From Pseudoneurospora amorphoporcata (lineage: Eukaryota; Ascomycota; Sordariomycetes; Sordariales; Sordariaceae): a stretch of 64,000 nucleotides of DNA. Each line of letters opens with the position of its first letter. Positions within the stretch are counted from its first letter, which is position 1. Positions 23,927-36,007 of the stretch are shown here, in pieces. A model generated the notes under the pieces. It worked only from the letters and a program-made list of their open reading frames with translations. It made no database searches and was not told the DNA's origin. Position numbers and translations under genes: made by a program. The stretch covers positions 62,001-126,000 of the forward strand of contig MU859123.1 of assembly GCA_033297205.1 (NCBI GenBank). Reading direction: 5' to 3'.

Positions 23927-26900
23927 TCAGAATCCTCTCATGAACTCCTCCAACGAGATCGGTTTCCGGACAGCATTATTTATCCCTTCATGATAGGTGA
24001 CCCACACCTTGATGTCCTTCTCATCGCCGGCCACGTCGCCTCTCCCCTTCCTCTTGCTTTCCTTGCCTTCGCCCCCGCCAGCGGCAGTGTTAGCATTCCC
24101 GTTCTTCTCATCCAAAGGCTTCTTCCTTTCCACAATCACCCGGCCAAAGAAGTCTTTTTTAACTTCCTTTTGATTGGCCAACATGGCCAAATTCTCCTTG
24201 TTAGCGTCAAGGTCCATGGCGTTGAAAGCCGCAGCCGCCTGAGGCTTGAAAGTAGAGTTAGTTTGCCCGTTATCCATCCGCGCTTGCCTGGCAGCGTTCT
24301 CGCGCATTGCGATGGTCTTTTGTAGCTCTTGGTCTAGAACTTGGCGGACGGCATATCGGGTTGGCGCCTGGGAGGCTAGGACGAGGGCGCCGGCTGTCTC
24401 AAAGGTTGCGAGCGTGTCAAGGTCCCTGTTTCGTTGTACCAGGTCAGTATGAGGTAGAAAGCCATAAACAGACAATTGAGCACTCACGGTTCCATGCGAT
24501 AAACCCATTGTGTCCGGTACTGCTGCCCAAGCGTCGGATCTTGCTCAATCTTGCCCTTTTGCAAAGCAATGCCAACCTCCGCGAGTACTTGAGCTGCTCT
24601 CCTGACCATCGCCTTCTCGCCTTCCCTCCTGACACTGGCTACTGCCCCGCTCTTGTCGCTACCACCGACTACCACGGGCTTCACGTCGGGAGATATCAGA
24701 CGGACAAGATACGGCAGGAAGTGCGTAGAAATATCCTCAGGGCTGCGGAACAGACGGTGAAGACAAGGAGGTAATTGCCCTTGTAGCCCCTGCAGCGCAG
24801 CCCTGTTTACCTTCTCCGCCTCGTGCGCCTCAAAGTTTGCTCTTGGACCGCTGAAAGGCAGTGGAGGTGTTGCGTCTTCCTCCATCGCATCACCCCATCT
24901 CCTTTCGGTGCTCTGAGGTTGATGTCGATTAGGGGAAGCGAATAAGTGATGACATGCCAACGGTGGCTGGGAGATGTATTGGCCTAACTCCCACTCCTGA
25001 CTGGAGTACAACCTCGTTGAACATGTGTCGTGGAAGTACATCCACTCATACGCAGCATCGGGCTTGGTGAGGAACGAGTCGTCGTTGAACTCGCGGTTGG
25101 GATACTCGCTGAAGATCTCGGTCATGATACGGTCAACGTCGCCGCTCGTATCAATCATCTCCCTTAATCGCGACATGGCATACTTCTTCCGCTGCTCTGA
25201 GAAGCCGAAGTTTGCCTGTGGTTGTTCGTGCTTGGCATACTTTGGTTGCTCAGCTTGTGTCATAGCCGGCTTCGGGAAGCCACCGCCTTCCTGAAAAATG
25301 CGGTTTACAATCTCTTTGACGCCGCCGCGCCCCAGACCACGGGCACCTCCACCACCGTGAGCAAGATCATGGACGATATTTTGATCAAGCCACTGCCTTG
25401 TAAGAACCGGTGTGCTGGCGGTGGTAGCTCGTAGCCTGCCGGCAACCCACTCTCCCACGACCATGATGCCGCGAAGATCACCCTCAGCATTGCCCTCGGC
25501 TCCTCGCTTGGCGTCAATACCACTGGTCATTCCCCATGCGGCCTCGCAGAGCTTGCGGGCAGCGTCCTTTTCGCACGGGATTCCCTCTTTTTCAAAGACA
25601 GTCTTGAGACGCGCGACTACTGCCTCCACGGAAGGCTTGCCTACGTGAATGATTTCGGCAAGGCCTGATTGACGCAGCGGTCGAAGCGACGGGTGGTAGA
25701 CATCATTACAGATCAGAATAAGGGGTCTCATCTGCCGGAAGTCATCCCCTTTCTTCTTTTTGCGGCCCGCCGCAGTGGAAGCCCCGGCCCCAGAACTGTT
25801 CTTTTGATCAAGGAGGACCAGATCGATCAAGGCTTTGACGAAGCCGCCCTCACCAGAGCCTCCTGAGCCACTAACGACGCCATCGACTTCATCAACTACC
25901 ACGCACACCGGTCGGGCGATCTTCTGCTGTTTCCCTGTCTCGGGCTTCTTGTTCTCTACCGTCTTGACTGACTCTGTTCCAAGACTTGTCCGAATCCGGC
26001 CTCTGACAACATCCTTGCTTCGGTCATCACTGGCATTGATCTCCATGACTTCATAACCAGCTTGTCGCGCGCACACATGTGCTAGGGTCGTTTTTCCCAA
26101 ACCAGGAGGGCCAGTCAACATGAGGATTTTCCGGTGTGGCTTTTCCTCCTCTGGCTGCTGCTGTTGCCCTTGTACGCCATGTCGCCGTGATGGTTTGCTC
26201 TTCGCGGCATGAGGGAATACTATGGGATCCCATTTCTTAAGCCAGCGAAGCACCTGCCTGTTTGTCAAATCATCACCGACTAGGTCCATGAAGGTCCGGG
26301 CACGGTATTTCTCTGTCCATAATAGGCTCTTCTTGTGTTTCTTGGTATTTGTTGTATTTTCTTCGACCGATCGTATGGGCCTGTCTGGGTTTGTCGGAGG
26401 GGTAATGGGAGCCGTGGCGGCTGCTTTCCGTGCTTCGGCAATCTCGCTGGTTGCGTTGTCGATGAGTTCGTGGATGTCAATTCCGTAATAGCTCTTCTTG
26501 GCTCGGCCTTCTTTCATTCGCGATCTTGCTGCTACCATGGTCTCGTAGGAGACGGTCTCTGTTGGTTTGCGCTCCCGGAGAGGGATAGACTTGCCGGAAC
26601 ATGTCGAGATGCGGTACGAGGGCGCATTGAGGAAATCGCTGAGTAGGGTCGTAGGGAGGGTTGAAGTCGACGTCTTTGTACCGAATAGGCGTTCGTATCG
26701 TTCAGTTTCTTCTTCGGGGTCTTCGTCGATCGCTAGTTGACTGAGAAGCAGCGGTCCGGTTGTCTGGGTATCTGTCTGGGTATCTGTCTGGATGTCGTGC
26801 TGTAGCATTCGTCGTTTGGGAGATCGCTCCAAAGAGACGCGGTCGTCATCAAAATCGGAGCCATCGTCGGCAAGGAAGCCGGCCAGAGCGCGGGGTTTTG

Positions 26901-27003
26901 AGGGTTTGGGGGCATCGGAGTCGCGAGGCCGTTTTGCGGTTGTGGTTGCAGGTGCGGGCGGCGGGCTGGAGGGGAATGCGATGGGCGACGAGGGCGGGGA
27001 CAT
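23927..27003 (-). CDS. ctf18: Ctf18, large subunit of the alternative PCNA clamp loader
   Basis: Two exons, 27003..24488 and 24425..23927 (62-bp intron, donor GTGAGT, acceptor AACAG); 1004 aa in frame. A disordered N-terminus is followed by the RFC box LLWTEKYRARTFMDLVGDD (about 227-245), Walker A GPPGLGKTT (about 298) and Walker B VVVDEVDG (about 368), then the AAA+ lid and collar. The last exon contains KKDFFGRVIVERKK, the short C-terminal element by which Ctf18 holds Ctf8-Dcc1. Ctf18-RFC loads or unloads PCNA and supports cohesion, leading-strand polymerase epsilon and checkpoint signalling in the nucleus. I chose the ATG at 27003 because it gives an N-terminus starting MSPPSSP; an in-frame ATG 66 nt upstream would add an unconserved-looking extension. 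A 12-bp coding repeat lies near residue 70. Confidence 0.93.
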
Positions 27004-30000
27004 GTTCAATTCGACCAAATTTCGACACTTTATAACTAAGAAGCGTATATCATAGGACCGACCACTCAAACAGAGGCTTGGTCAAAAACACAGAAGACGG
27101 TGCAGCTAGCGTTGCCCTCTCCTTCTCAAGGTGATCGTGTGCTAAAAGTGAATTTCGGGGAACCGCGTCAGCGCGTCTCAATTACTTGCAACGAACGCCA
27201 AGCATCTTTGCATGGTCTGTGCATTGTTTCAAAAGAGTCCTTTTAACAGCAAGTGTGCCACAAGCGGATCGGGAGCAGATGATTTCACCTTTCGGCCGTG
27301 TAAAATGTCTCTTGAGCGAGGTTAAAAACATGCTGAGAAGGACCTAAGAAGGGTTTGAAGGAGATTTAGCTGGGTCTGCATCCTCAAATTGAGAGTGTAT
27401 TCATCAGGCAGTTAGTGAGGTACATGCCTCGATTATCTGCGATAAGGAAACAGCAGCCGTATACAGGAGCCTCTTCACCCTTTCTTCACCTGCATCTCGC
27501 ATTGAGGGGATTGTTGACATTTTCTTAAACGTCTTACTCTCTTCACTTCTTCGATTTTCTGTCCGGTGTTGAGATCCTTGCGACAATCGCGACTATCTCG
27601 CCTATGCCCAGCAGGATGATGTCGGCACAGCAGTGGACTACCTCGGTTCCTCTCGCTACACTCCTGTCCAGCCGTGGGCCGGGAAATGATGGACAAACCC
27701 TGACATTATTATCGGCATTTGATGCAATCGCCTATCAAGCATTGCATCAGCTACGCCTCGAACTTTCTCAGCCAAGCTAGGCCCCAAACTTAAGGTCTCA
27801 TCCTTGGTTAAAAGGGGAGGCCCATACGCTCTGTGCAATATGTGGTAAAGTAATGCGACCTATTCCCGAGGTAGTGAGATGTTATAAATTCTAACACGAC
27901 ATCCAGTGTTGAATCAGCCGCTGAGTGTTTTCGAACGCCCCTAGCATGTGGCTCCCAGGCTTGTTCCTCATGGAATCCACTTGTTCGCTAGAAGCAGTCG
28001 AGAGAGGCAGTTCCAGGTAAAGTTGCCTTGGAACCACGGTTTCCATCTCTTCTTAGGCCATCTCGCCAAAAAGCGAGCTCATAATATCGTCAGTGGCTGA
28101 GCCCTTGACCATCCGATCCTGCCAACTCACCTGGCGCCTGACCGTCAAGTGGCAAGGCTGTTGAAAGCTTGACAAGTGTTATCAGTAACGCTCCGCGGGT
28201 CTGGTCTGGACACCGCCAGATGCCCATTCACGTCGTGGAACTCCCAACAATGCAGAAACGCGCCGTTGGCGCTTTTGCTCGCTCGGTTTGCTTTCCAATC
28301 CCCTCCACATATGCTTCCACATTTCGCCTCCCTAACCAAACCTTGGGCCCTTCTCATGACAGGCATTAGTAAAGGCGGGAAATGAGGGGAAACTGAGGGC
28401 AAAAACGGCTTCATCCCATGTTGCCTAGGCTTCTAGAACGGAGATTTCGGTATCATCAACGACCAAGCGGTCGGTAAGACTCGGGAGGCCTCAAACCTGT
28501 ACGAAGACCTTAACCACATGACAGTTGCCTAATACCCTACTCGTAAGAGGGAGTATCCTCGTTCTATGATCTTCGTCTGAACTCTATCGACACCGCCAGT
28601 TATCGACGCAAAAATAGCCCCGTTGGTGTCGCGTGCTTTTGTTTGCCATGTATTTCACTCGCTTCTAGGCGTCATTCTGTTAGATTGACGGGTGGGATAG
28701 CCGGCTGGCTGGCTGTTGGAGGCATATGAAATACTTGAAGATTCCAGTCATGCACCGCTTTTTGGGCGTTTTCCTCCTTTGCTCCGGTATCTCCTCCTTG
28801 CACGAGGACGATTTTTGGCTTCCTGCGTTCGTGCCTGAGCCAGCCGCTTAGACCTTGATGTGTTTATGGTTTCTTGGATAAACACTAATCCAAAGAAACA
28901 TTTACAGCTAGAGTCACGCCTTTTGACTATCCACAGCCGAGACCGGACCTTCGAGAACTCATACTTTGCAGATAAGGTCTCCGTGTGATCGTTGCTGCTG
29001 ACCCGAACAACAATCGCGCAATAACTCGAAACGGATTTTCCGTGCAATCCGGACTCTTGCGGAAGTATTCTCGCCCATTTGACCACATTCGCTATCTCCG
29101 ACGTGTCCGAAAAACGTGCGCAACCTTGACCACCAGCTCTAACTTGACCTTCCTCCAGCGTGCCTGACTCGAAAAGAGGTACTACATTCACTTACACCTT
29201 GCAGCTTCACTCGTCTACAAATATCGGCCGCGGCCGCTAGGTACCAGCCAGTCGGGAATTATCAAGCAATAACCCAGCCAGACTTTCTGAGTAATTTATT
29301 CAGAGAACCCCTAGCCACGATTCATTCCCCCAGACAACACCAGATACATATCGGTGGGATCATTACAAAGACCAGAAGAGGGAGCACTCAACCTCACCAA
29401 GCTTTCTTCTTTGCCCCTTGCCGGTCTCACTCCTACAACCCCCCACCACGTTCGGCGTGACGTGACATCCGTCTTCGGCCTTTCGGAGAGCGTACAAGGA
29501 CGAACAAAAGGGACAAGGGCAGATTTATACACAACCATTACAGAACCCGGTGCCTGCTCATTCGGAAAAACAACAAGAGACTAACTCCAGAAGCCTCACA
29601 GAAAACACACAGACAGGCGGTGCAGAATAAATCCGTGCCTCATTCAAATCACAGGTGACCCAGCGGTAGACCATCAGGGGACAACACTGCAGACGGTTTG
29701 TGGACGTACGGACAGACAGACGACACAAGCTCGCTCGTGCCATCGTCATTTGAACGCATACACAGACACACAAGCTTGAGGATCACCCAGGCAGTCATTC
29801 AGCCTACCTATCACCCACTACCTCTACTACGACTACTACCAACCTACCCGTAGGGATACATACGAACAACCGCGCACCGCGCACCAAGCCTCCTTCCAAT
29901 CCATTAAAATAGCTGATAGGAGGGAGACACTGGCGGGAAGCAAACAAACCAGGCACTCCCACTCCCCGGACAAAGAGGAGTAAAAAGTAAGGTAAGTAGG

Positions 30001-31387
30001 AATCTGTTGGATGGACTGTGCCGGACTAGACCAACCAGACCACTCCATCAACCAACCAACCCGTTATAAGCAGGCATCCTAAGTCCTACCTACTCTTTCA
30101 TTACACCTCTTGACTTCTACACACCTCACAAGCGCCGTACAGCCACTAAATCATTACCCTCTTACAGACGAAACGAGGGACACAAGGAAGAAGCGCGTGT
30201 ACGTGATGCGGCTAACTCACCTCTCATATTCCTTCCTTTCCTTGTTTCTTTCCCTATCTCACCTCATTCCACTCCCGCCTTTTCCTTCTTCTTCCAACAA
30301 CCTCCTCTTTCCCATTACCGCTTCCTTGTCTTTTCCCTTTTTGGCTTGATTCTAACCCCTGTATCTTCTGAATCATCGCACACAGTCACTCACTTATTAC
30401 TACTACCTTACTACCCTTCGCTACACCAACTAAAATCCCGCCCGTCCCGCGTGTAACGACGGAGCCAACTTGGCCAGGCACCTTTAGCCCACGCGAGAGC
30501 GCGGAGAGAGAGAACACGGAAACCGGTGAACTGACGGACCCAACAATCCAGTCATCATCTGCAGCGAGTAGGAAGAGCAACCGAGCGAACGGATTAGGCT
30601 CACAACCAGCAACCAGCAACGAACAAAAAGGAAAACCATCCGCCGCTTCACTCAGCCCTACCTACACTTTGTCCCATTGTCTCATACTTCGTGCTCACCA
30701 GTCCCCAGTCGCCAGTCACCTAGCCGTGCAAGACGAACCGGACCAGGCAAGGGCCGGACCACCGCCCCCTTTTATCACCACTTACCTGTTGGGCAACAAA
30801 AGAAAAAGCCGTCTGGAACACCTATCTCCGCCGAGTGAATAACCCATAACCCAACGAGCGAGACAAACATACAAACGAGCGCGTCTTCGGTCACTGGTAT
30901 TTTGCCCCCTTCTAGGCCTTCAACATTTTGCCCAAACGAAGTTGTGGCTGTGGTGGTGTCATTGAAGCCATTTTTTTCGCCCATCGACGCACGCACGGCA
31001 TCCCATCTCAACGAACAGCAACGGGTTAAAAGGGATTGACTCAGCCCCGTCACGCACATCTACCAGTGAGCTCGTCAACTGCAGCCTATCCCGGTAGATG
31101 GCCCATAGCAGGCTGCGGACGTGAGCCACGACCTATTCCTCCAAGGGGTATTTATTGAGAACTTTTTCCCTCCTTGGCTGATTCAGGAACCATTTCCCAA
31201 ACAAGACCGAATCAGAATAGGAAATATCAGATCTCAACGCAGAGCTATCATCACGATAGCAGGATACGGGGAAGTTCGAGACACACGCACACCAATATCA
31301 GCCCCCCATCCTTTGACAAGGCGGGACAACACGTAACGGTACTCCGTGTTGCACGACCATATCCATTCGAGCCCACCAATAGCCGAG

Positions 31388-31406
31388 CCGTATACGCTGT
31401 ATACGG
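31388..31406. promoter_or_regulatory. Perfect 8-bp inverted repeat with 3-bp spacer
   Basis: CCGTATAC-gct-GTATACGG, a perfect dyad about 300 bp before the bZIP-like start codon. The geometry, with CCG ends pointing outward, would suit a dimeric DNA-binding protein. Function is inferred from symmetry only. Confidence 0.4.
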
Positions 31407-31515
31407 TTCCCTCCAAGGGATATTATCAAGAGGGCGTAACAGTCACGGTTGCGCACAAACATCGTTGGGAGCTTGTGGCCAGGTTTGTCGTCCTTGACAG
31501 ATCAAGCCAAATCTT

Positions 31516-31642
31516 GTATGTTACTACTTCCTTCTTCCTTTTCCATTTCATAACACCCATGCCCCTACTTCCGAGGTTAAAGTATCCGTTGTAACTGGGC
31601 CTGCCGTATGGTGTAGGTCCGTGATAAAACTAACAGTTACAG
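31516..31642 (+). other. Candidate 5'-UTR intron of the bZIP-like gene
   Basis: Donor GTATGT at 31516, branch sequence AAACTAAC at 31628, and acceptor TTACAG ending at 31642 (another TAG ends at 31654). It lies 60 bp before the start codon and interrupts no coding frame. Confidence 0.55.
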
Positions 31643-31701
31643 AGTAGCCCTTAGGTAGGCCAAAACGCCCGTCGTGCAGGTATCGACCCAGGAGGTGGTG
31701 G

Positions 31702-33264
31702 ATGACGGCAGCAAACCAACGAAATCCCGATCATCGGGACCAAGAAGACGGAAAAAAAGGTCAGTCACAGCAAGGTAGAAAGAGCGGACCACTCGGCCCC
31801 CGACCAGGCTCAGGCGTAAACAAGCGAACGACCAAAGCCAAGGGTGGACGAGGAAAAAAGTCACTTTTGAGACGTTCCATCGACCCCGACAACAATATGC
31901 CAAATTCAAACATCGTGTTTGTCTCTACGCCGGCAGACACCCCATCGCCCTTTCCTGAACCAACGCCTCTTCAGAGCGATGCCGATGCCAAGTATGAAGG
32001 AGAGCGTGCACGCAACAACCAGTCGGCGAAACGCTCCCGCATCCGCAAGGCTCTTTACGTTGTCGAACTGGACAATGCTGTTACGGGATATGAGTACAAC
32101 TTCAAGCTCTTCTACAAGATGTACAAGGAGGCTAAGCAGAAGCTGATCGATCATGGTCTGGGAGGCAATCTTCCCCCTGATCCGCCCATCTGGGTCCGAA
32201 AGCCGATCCCTGTAGGCCAAGACGTGGACACACAAGAATATCGCAAGAAGCTTGAGACCGCGGTAGAGAGTGGCGAGCTTGTCCCGCTCGGACTCGACTT
32301 TGCTGAGTCGGTGGCCCTTCAGGTCGGCAAGACGACGGGATCAGCACAACTGACTGAGGAAGCCAAGGCGTTACAGGACGCGAAGGAGAAGTACGAAAAA
32401 ACAGTCAAACAGGAGGACAAGTACGCTGAGGAGTTGCAGGATATGGAGAAGAAAATGCAGGAGCTGCAACACAAGCTTTGGGAGGTCCAGCATAGTCGAC
32501 AATCGCTGGGAAATGTGGTGGACCGGTATCAGGCAAGGATATCCGGACAACCGGGCGACAACAACACGGGCCCCTCTGCTCTCCAGGGCAATGGCATGAA
32601 TCTGCCCTACAGGCAGCTTGTGCCGGAGACTGCTCATCTTCCACAGCGACTTCAGAAAATAGCCTCGCAAGGCCGGAAAGAACGTACGCTCGAGGAGCTC
32701 GCGGCTTCATGGCCGGTGAGATCCTGTCTTGAGAGTCACCAGATGATGATGGATATGGACCAGAACCCACTTGAGCCCAAGCTGGAGCAGCCCGGAGAAG
32801 TCCAACTTGGTGATCTCCCGGTGCCAGCATTCGACGGATATTCCCATCAGGGTCAGCAACACCAGGCTGAACCCAGTCACCCCCCGACTGACAATTTCAC
32901 TCAATGGTGCCAAGCCCAGGGAGATCATAACCTTCTTGATTATTCCAATGCTGGTGGAAATCAGGATGCAGTTCCCGCTGGCAGCTTCAGTGAGTATCCC
33001 TGGCCAGGCGATGGTGTCAACTTCACTGGAGAATCACACCTGATGGGTGGTGATAGTCATCTTCCAGGAACGAGCCACGATCCGGTGCTTCCCAGCACAT
33101 CTCAACCACTTTCGCCGAGTAATTACTTTGCCGATCTTCAACTGAGTCCGGAAATGGGTGACATGTTTATGGTTACGGGCGAGCAGAGTTCTGGCGACCA
33201 GAACCAAGGAAACTATCACGAATCATATGGTCAGCAGACGGATCAGTTCAACCAGTTCTACTGA
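31702..33264 (+). CDS. bZIP-like transcription factor with displaced coiled coil
   Basis: Single exon, 520 aa. The N-terminal 60 residues are Lys/Arg/Gly/Gln-rich and probably hold a nuclear localisation signal (RGKKSLLRR). At 102-116, RARNNQSAKRSRIRK fits the bZIP basic-region rule N-x2-A-x2-S-R (N106, A109, S112, R113). The segment directly after it (ALYVVELDNAVTGYEYNFKL) is only a weak leucine zipper. A much stronger heptad coil occurs about 100 residues later (216-272: EEAKALQDAKEK through MEKKMQELQHKL). The C-terminal half is Gln/Pro/Ser/His-rich and acidic, as in activation domains. I do not recognise a named orthologue. The start is the first ATG after the leader-intron candidate. DNA binding is an inference from the basic motif. 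Confidence 0.72.
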   Translation: MTAANQRNPDHRDQEDGKKGQSQQGRKSGPLGPRPGSGVNKRTTKAKGGRGKKSLLRRSIDPDNNMPNSNIVFVSTPADTPSPFPEPTPLQSDADAKYEGERARNNQSAKRSRIRKALYVVELDNAVTGYEYNFKLFYKMYKEAKQKLIDHGLGGNLPPDPPIWVRKPIPVGQDVDTQEYRKKLETAVESGELVPLGLDFAESVALQVGKTTGSAQLTEEAKALQDAKEKYEKTVKQEDKYAEELQDMEKKMQELQHKLWEVQHSRQSLGNVVDRYQARISGQPGDNNTGPSALQGNGMNLPYRQLVPETAHLPQRLQKIASQGRKERTLEELAASWPVRSCLESHQMMMDMDQNPLEPKLEQPGEVQLGDLPVPAFDGYSHQGQQHQAEPSHPPTDNFTQWCQAQGDHNLLDYSNAGGNQDAVPAGSFSEYPWPGDGVNFTGESHLMGGDSHLPGTSHDPVLPSTSQPLSPSNYFADLQLSPEMGDMFMVTGEQSSGDQNQGNYHESYGQQTDQFNQFY

Positions 33265-35255
33265 TCAGCCGTGGGAGTGTCGTTCGAAGGGGAGGAATTC
33301 AGTTTCATTTGCGGTTTATCGATTTCATACACGACAGGATACCAAATCATCATAGCGAGGCGTTTTGGCAGTAAATGGGACAGGGAATTGTTTTTGGGGT
33401 GCGGGAGCTTTTGATTTCCGCGCCTAGATGGATACAAGAAAGACCAGTCATATTGGGCCAACGGGCTTTGACGGAATATGGAGGATGGGTCTATGGAAAG
33501 GGCCATTGGACGTACCTCTATGGGTAGGCGTGCACAGCTGCCCGTGCTTCGCCCCTGCGTACGCCTTGGTGTAATAAGGGGACAAGAGCATCAGTAATCT
33601 GACCGGGCAGCGAATTTTCCGTCACGGTACACCAACATCGCACAAGCATCTGCAAGGTTAGATTGCAATATCGCTCCACCAATCCTACTGGTCTGCTGGG
33701 AAGAGATAGGGAAATGACAAGTCATGAAGGTCACACACATGGGTAGTTCTTCCATTTTTGCTTTCCGTGTCGCACTTGTTCAAGGTCCGTCCTCAGTAGA
33801 TTCCGTTAGATTTCAGCACTTGGAATCGGAGGAAGTGTCGAAGTTGGGGAGACAATACAGCTCTTTGTGGCTGACGCTTGTTGTGTTTGCTAGCTCGATG
33901 CGGTCGTAACTTTGCGGTGTGTATTTCAAAGTGATAGAGGGTGTCAATCTGGGTTTGGGCATCGAGAACTAGAATTTTCGCAAAACTAGCGACGTCTGAA
34001 CTTCCAGCGTTGTAAGTAGCATTCCTCAACAGATGATGACAGCGGGCTGGTTAGAGTGCCAGAGACGGAGAGAGTATTCGGTTTACATAAAGTGGGAGGA
34101 CGAAACCTGGAAGAAAACGTGCTGGGAAGTAACCTCATAGGCAGTCTCAACTAATTATTGGCTGGAGGACGTGGCTTGCCTGTGGTATAGCAGTCTGTCG
34201 ACACTTGGCTGAAGATGTACGCACGCTGAAGGGAGGTGCTTGCGCACGCCAACAGGTAAATGGCCTCCAACGGACTGGGCCGTAGAGAAACAACAAAATG
34301 AGCTGCAAAATATCAACGAACTCGTGTGGCAAGATCATGAAGAGATCGCGGATGTGTTGGAAGGTGTGACAATGCGGGTGTCGTGTTCATGAGGTGAAGA
34401 TCGTGAGCCAGTTGTCCAGTGAGAAGGTGGAGGGGAAAAAAGGAGACACCGAGATCGTTATGCAGGTACAATCTCAAATTGGCGAATAAAAATTCCTAAA
34501 ATGTATCTCGGAGTGGAAGGTAGGAGTGGACTGGTGATGACTGGTGCCTTCCACCTTTCAGAATTTTAATTTTTTTTTTAATTTTTTTTTAATTTTTTTT
34601 TTTTTCGTTGGGGCAACCAGGGGCAGGCAACTATCACAACATTCTACGTTGCACCTGCCGTTTAAAACGGTTCGGAATTCTTCAATAAGCCCACCCTGAA
34701 GAAAACCAGCGCGGCTTTCAGTCCTGACTGAAGCAAACTTTCTGCGCTCCACGTTGTACCGCGCGTACCAAAGGTTAACCGCCGCGGACACACTGGAGGT
34801 TGAGTCGCAATGTTTCGTTTCTCGAACGGTCTTAAACCTATAATATTGCAAGTATGTTGGATTGTCAATCTGTAAGTACCGACTGGGAAAATTGTCGCTG
34901 TCGTAATATTAAAATAACCGTTACTCATATATTATTTCCCGGATAAGTCTCCTCTCCCTTTGGTGAGCGTGACATCATCAGATCCTTCAACATCGTACCT
35001 TCTTCCCTTGACCGTGGTATCTCAAAAAGCTAAAACTGACATTAGAAAAGAGTGGACATTTCGGGTAATCACTCGTTACCCAACTCCGATCGAACCGCTA
35101 TCTGCGCGGACAGCCGATTCAGCGCCGTGATGATTACCACAAACGAGAGGCTAGCGATAGCCATCAAATAACCCCCCTAAGATGCCTACGCCATACCCAG
35201 TGACAGTTCCGAGTCTCCAAAGCTGATTCACCATACAAGTGTCAAGGTCGCCCAT
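33265..35255. other. Intergenic between convergent genes
   Basis: This 2 kb holds the 3' flanks of the bZIP-like gene and the MARVEL protein gene. It contains an unusual run of poly-T blocks (34563-34606). No coding region is supported on either strand. Confidence 0.55.
34563..34606. repeat. Phased poly-T blocks separated by AA
   Basis: TTTT-AA-T10-AA-T10-AA-T13, read on the plus strand. On the minus strand it is an A-rich tail with regular TT interruptions, as found at the 3' ends of some non-LTR retroelements and their short derivatives. Confidence 0.7.
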
Positions 35256-36007
35256 CTACTGTGTCGCATAGGGCTGTTGCGAATGTGCCGGTTGCTGGGG
35301 TAGCTCAGAGGTAAAGGTAGTGGCGGGCGCAACGGGAGCGGTTGGCTGTTGCACTTGTCCAAGTTCCGCTTGGCTGAGCTTCGGCGCCGTGACTTCGCGA
35401 ACACAGGCGAGGATGAAAAAGACAAGATCGATGATTGAAAGAACCCTGTGGCAAAACGGTTAGTTCTGCCGAAAAGAGACTGCTCTGCTCGTTAGACATG
35501 GGGAAGCTTACCAGGCAACGGCACCTAGACCAGCGCACGCAGCCAATGCTGAGCCATAGTCATGGGCTGCACCACCATACCATCCAGACGAGTCGAGCCA
35601 GGGAGCCGCCTGGCTCGCCGCATACGCCCAACCTACTAGCCAGAAGATGACTGCGAGAATGTAAAGAATAAGACCGGCGATGCGGTAGAACAGGTGAGGC
35701 GCGCCAAACTGGATTCCGAGGGAGCCGCCGTAAACTACAAGACTCCATATGGTCTGAAGAAACCATCAATTAGTTCTTGCGTTGACCTCGAACGCCGGAG
35801 ACTGTCACATACCACGAAGACCATCATCCCACTAGAGCCCGTATATCCATAAGCCGCCGACTCTCCTCCGGCAAATATCGAAACAGCCCACGCCGCAACA
35901 CCCAGAAGAACAAGTGATAGAACGAGGATGGCGATCCGAATGTAAAGAATCCATGATGGGAATGGAGGAACCCCCACAGCGGTGAGTCCACGTGCCGACG
36001 CCGCCAT
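35256..36007 (-). CDS. MARVEL-domain-like four-helix membrane protein
   Basis: Three exons: 36007..35813, 35753..35512 and 35445..35256; 627 nt, 208 aa, in frame. Introns of 59 and 66 bp have GTATGT and GTAAGC donors. Four hydrophobic helices are visible: WILYIRIAILVLSLVLLGVA, TIWSLVVYGG followed by a weaker stretch, LILYILAVIFWLVGWAYA, and VAWVLSIIDLVFFILAC. They are followed by a cytosolic Gln/Pro/Thr-rich tail. The four-helix order with Trp/Asp residues before helix 4 (PWLDSSGWYGG) matches fungal MARVEL proteins, which sit in the plasma membrane or secretory vesicles. The molecular role is unknown. An in-frame ATG at 36037 would add ten residues; the internal start is preferred because its sequence MAASARG runs straight into the first helix region. 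Confidence 0.82.

Larger units (their letters stand above)
27004..31701. other. 4.7 kb upstream region between ctf18 and the bZIP-like gene
   Basis: The left few hundred bases should be the ctf18 promoter. Most of the rest looks like the promoter and long leader of the rightward bZIP-like gene. From about 29300 the sequence is rich in short C/A and C/T runs, including a strong polypyrimidine block at 30220-30350, as is common in long fungal leaders. A candidate leader intron (31516..31642) and a perfect 19-bp dyad (31388..31406) lie close to the gene. Frames of up to about 150 codons (for example 28748-29191 minus) carry no motif. Confidence 0.55.

Noticed and set aside
28748..29191. 147-codon minus-strand frame upstream of the bZIP-like gene
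   Set aside because: Basic C-terminal text only; no domain and no splice structure.
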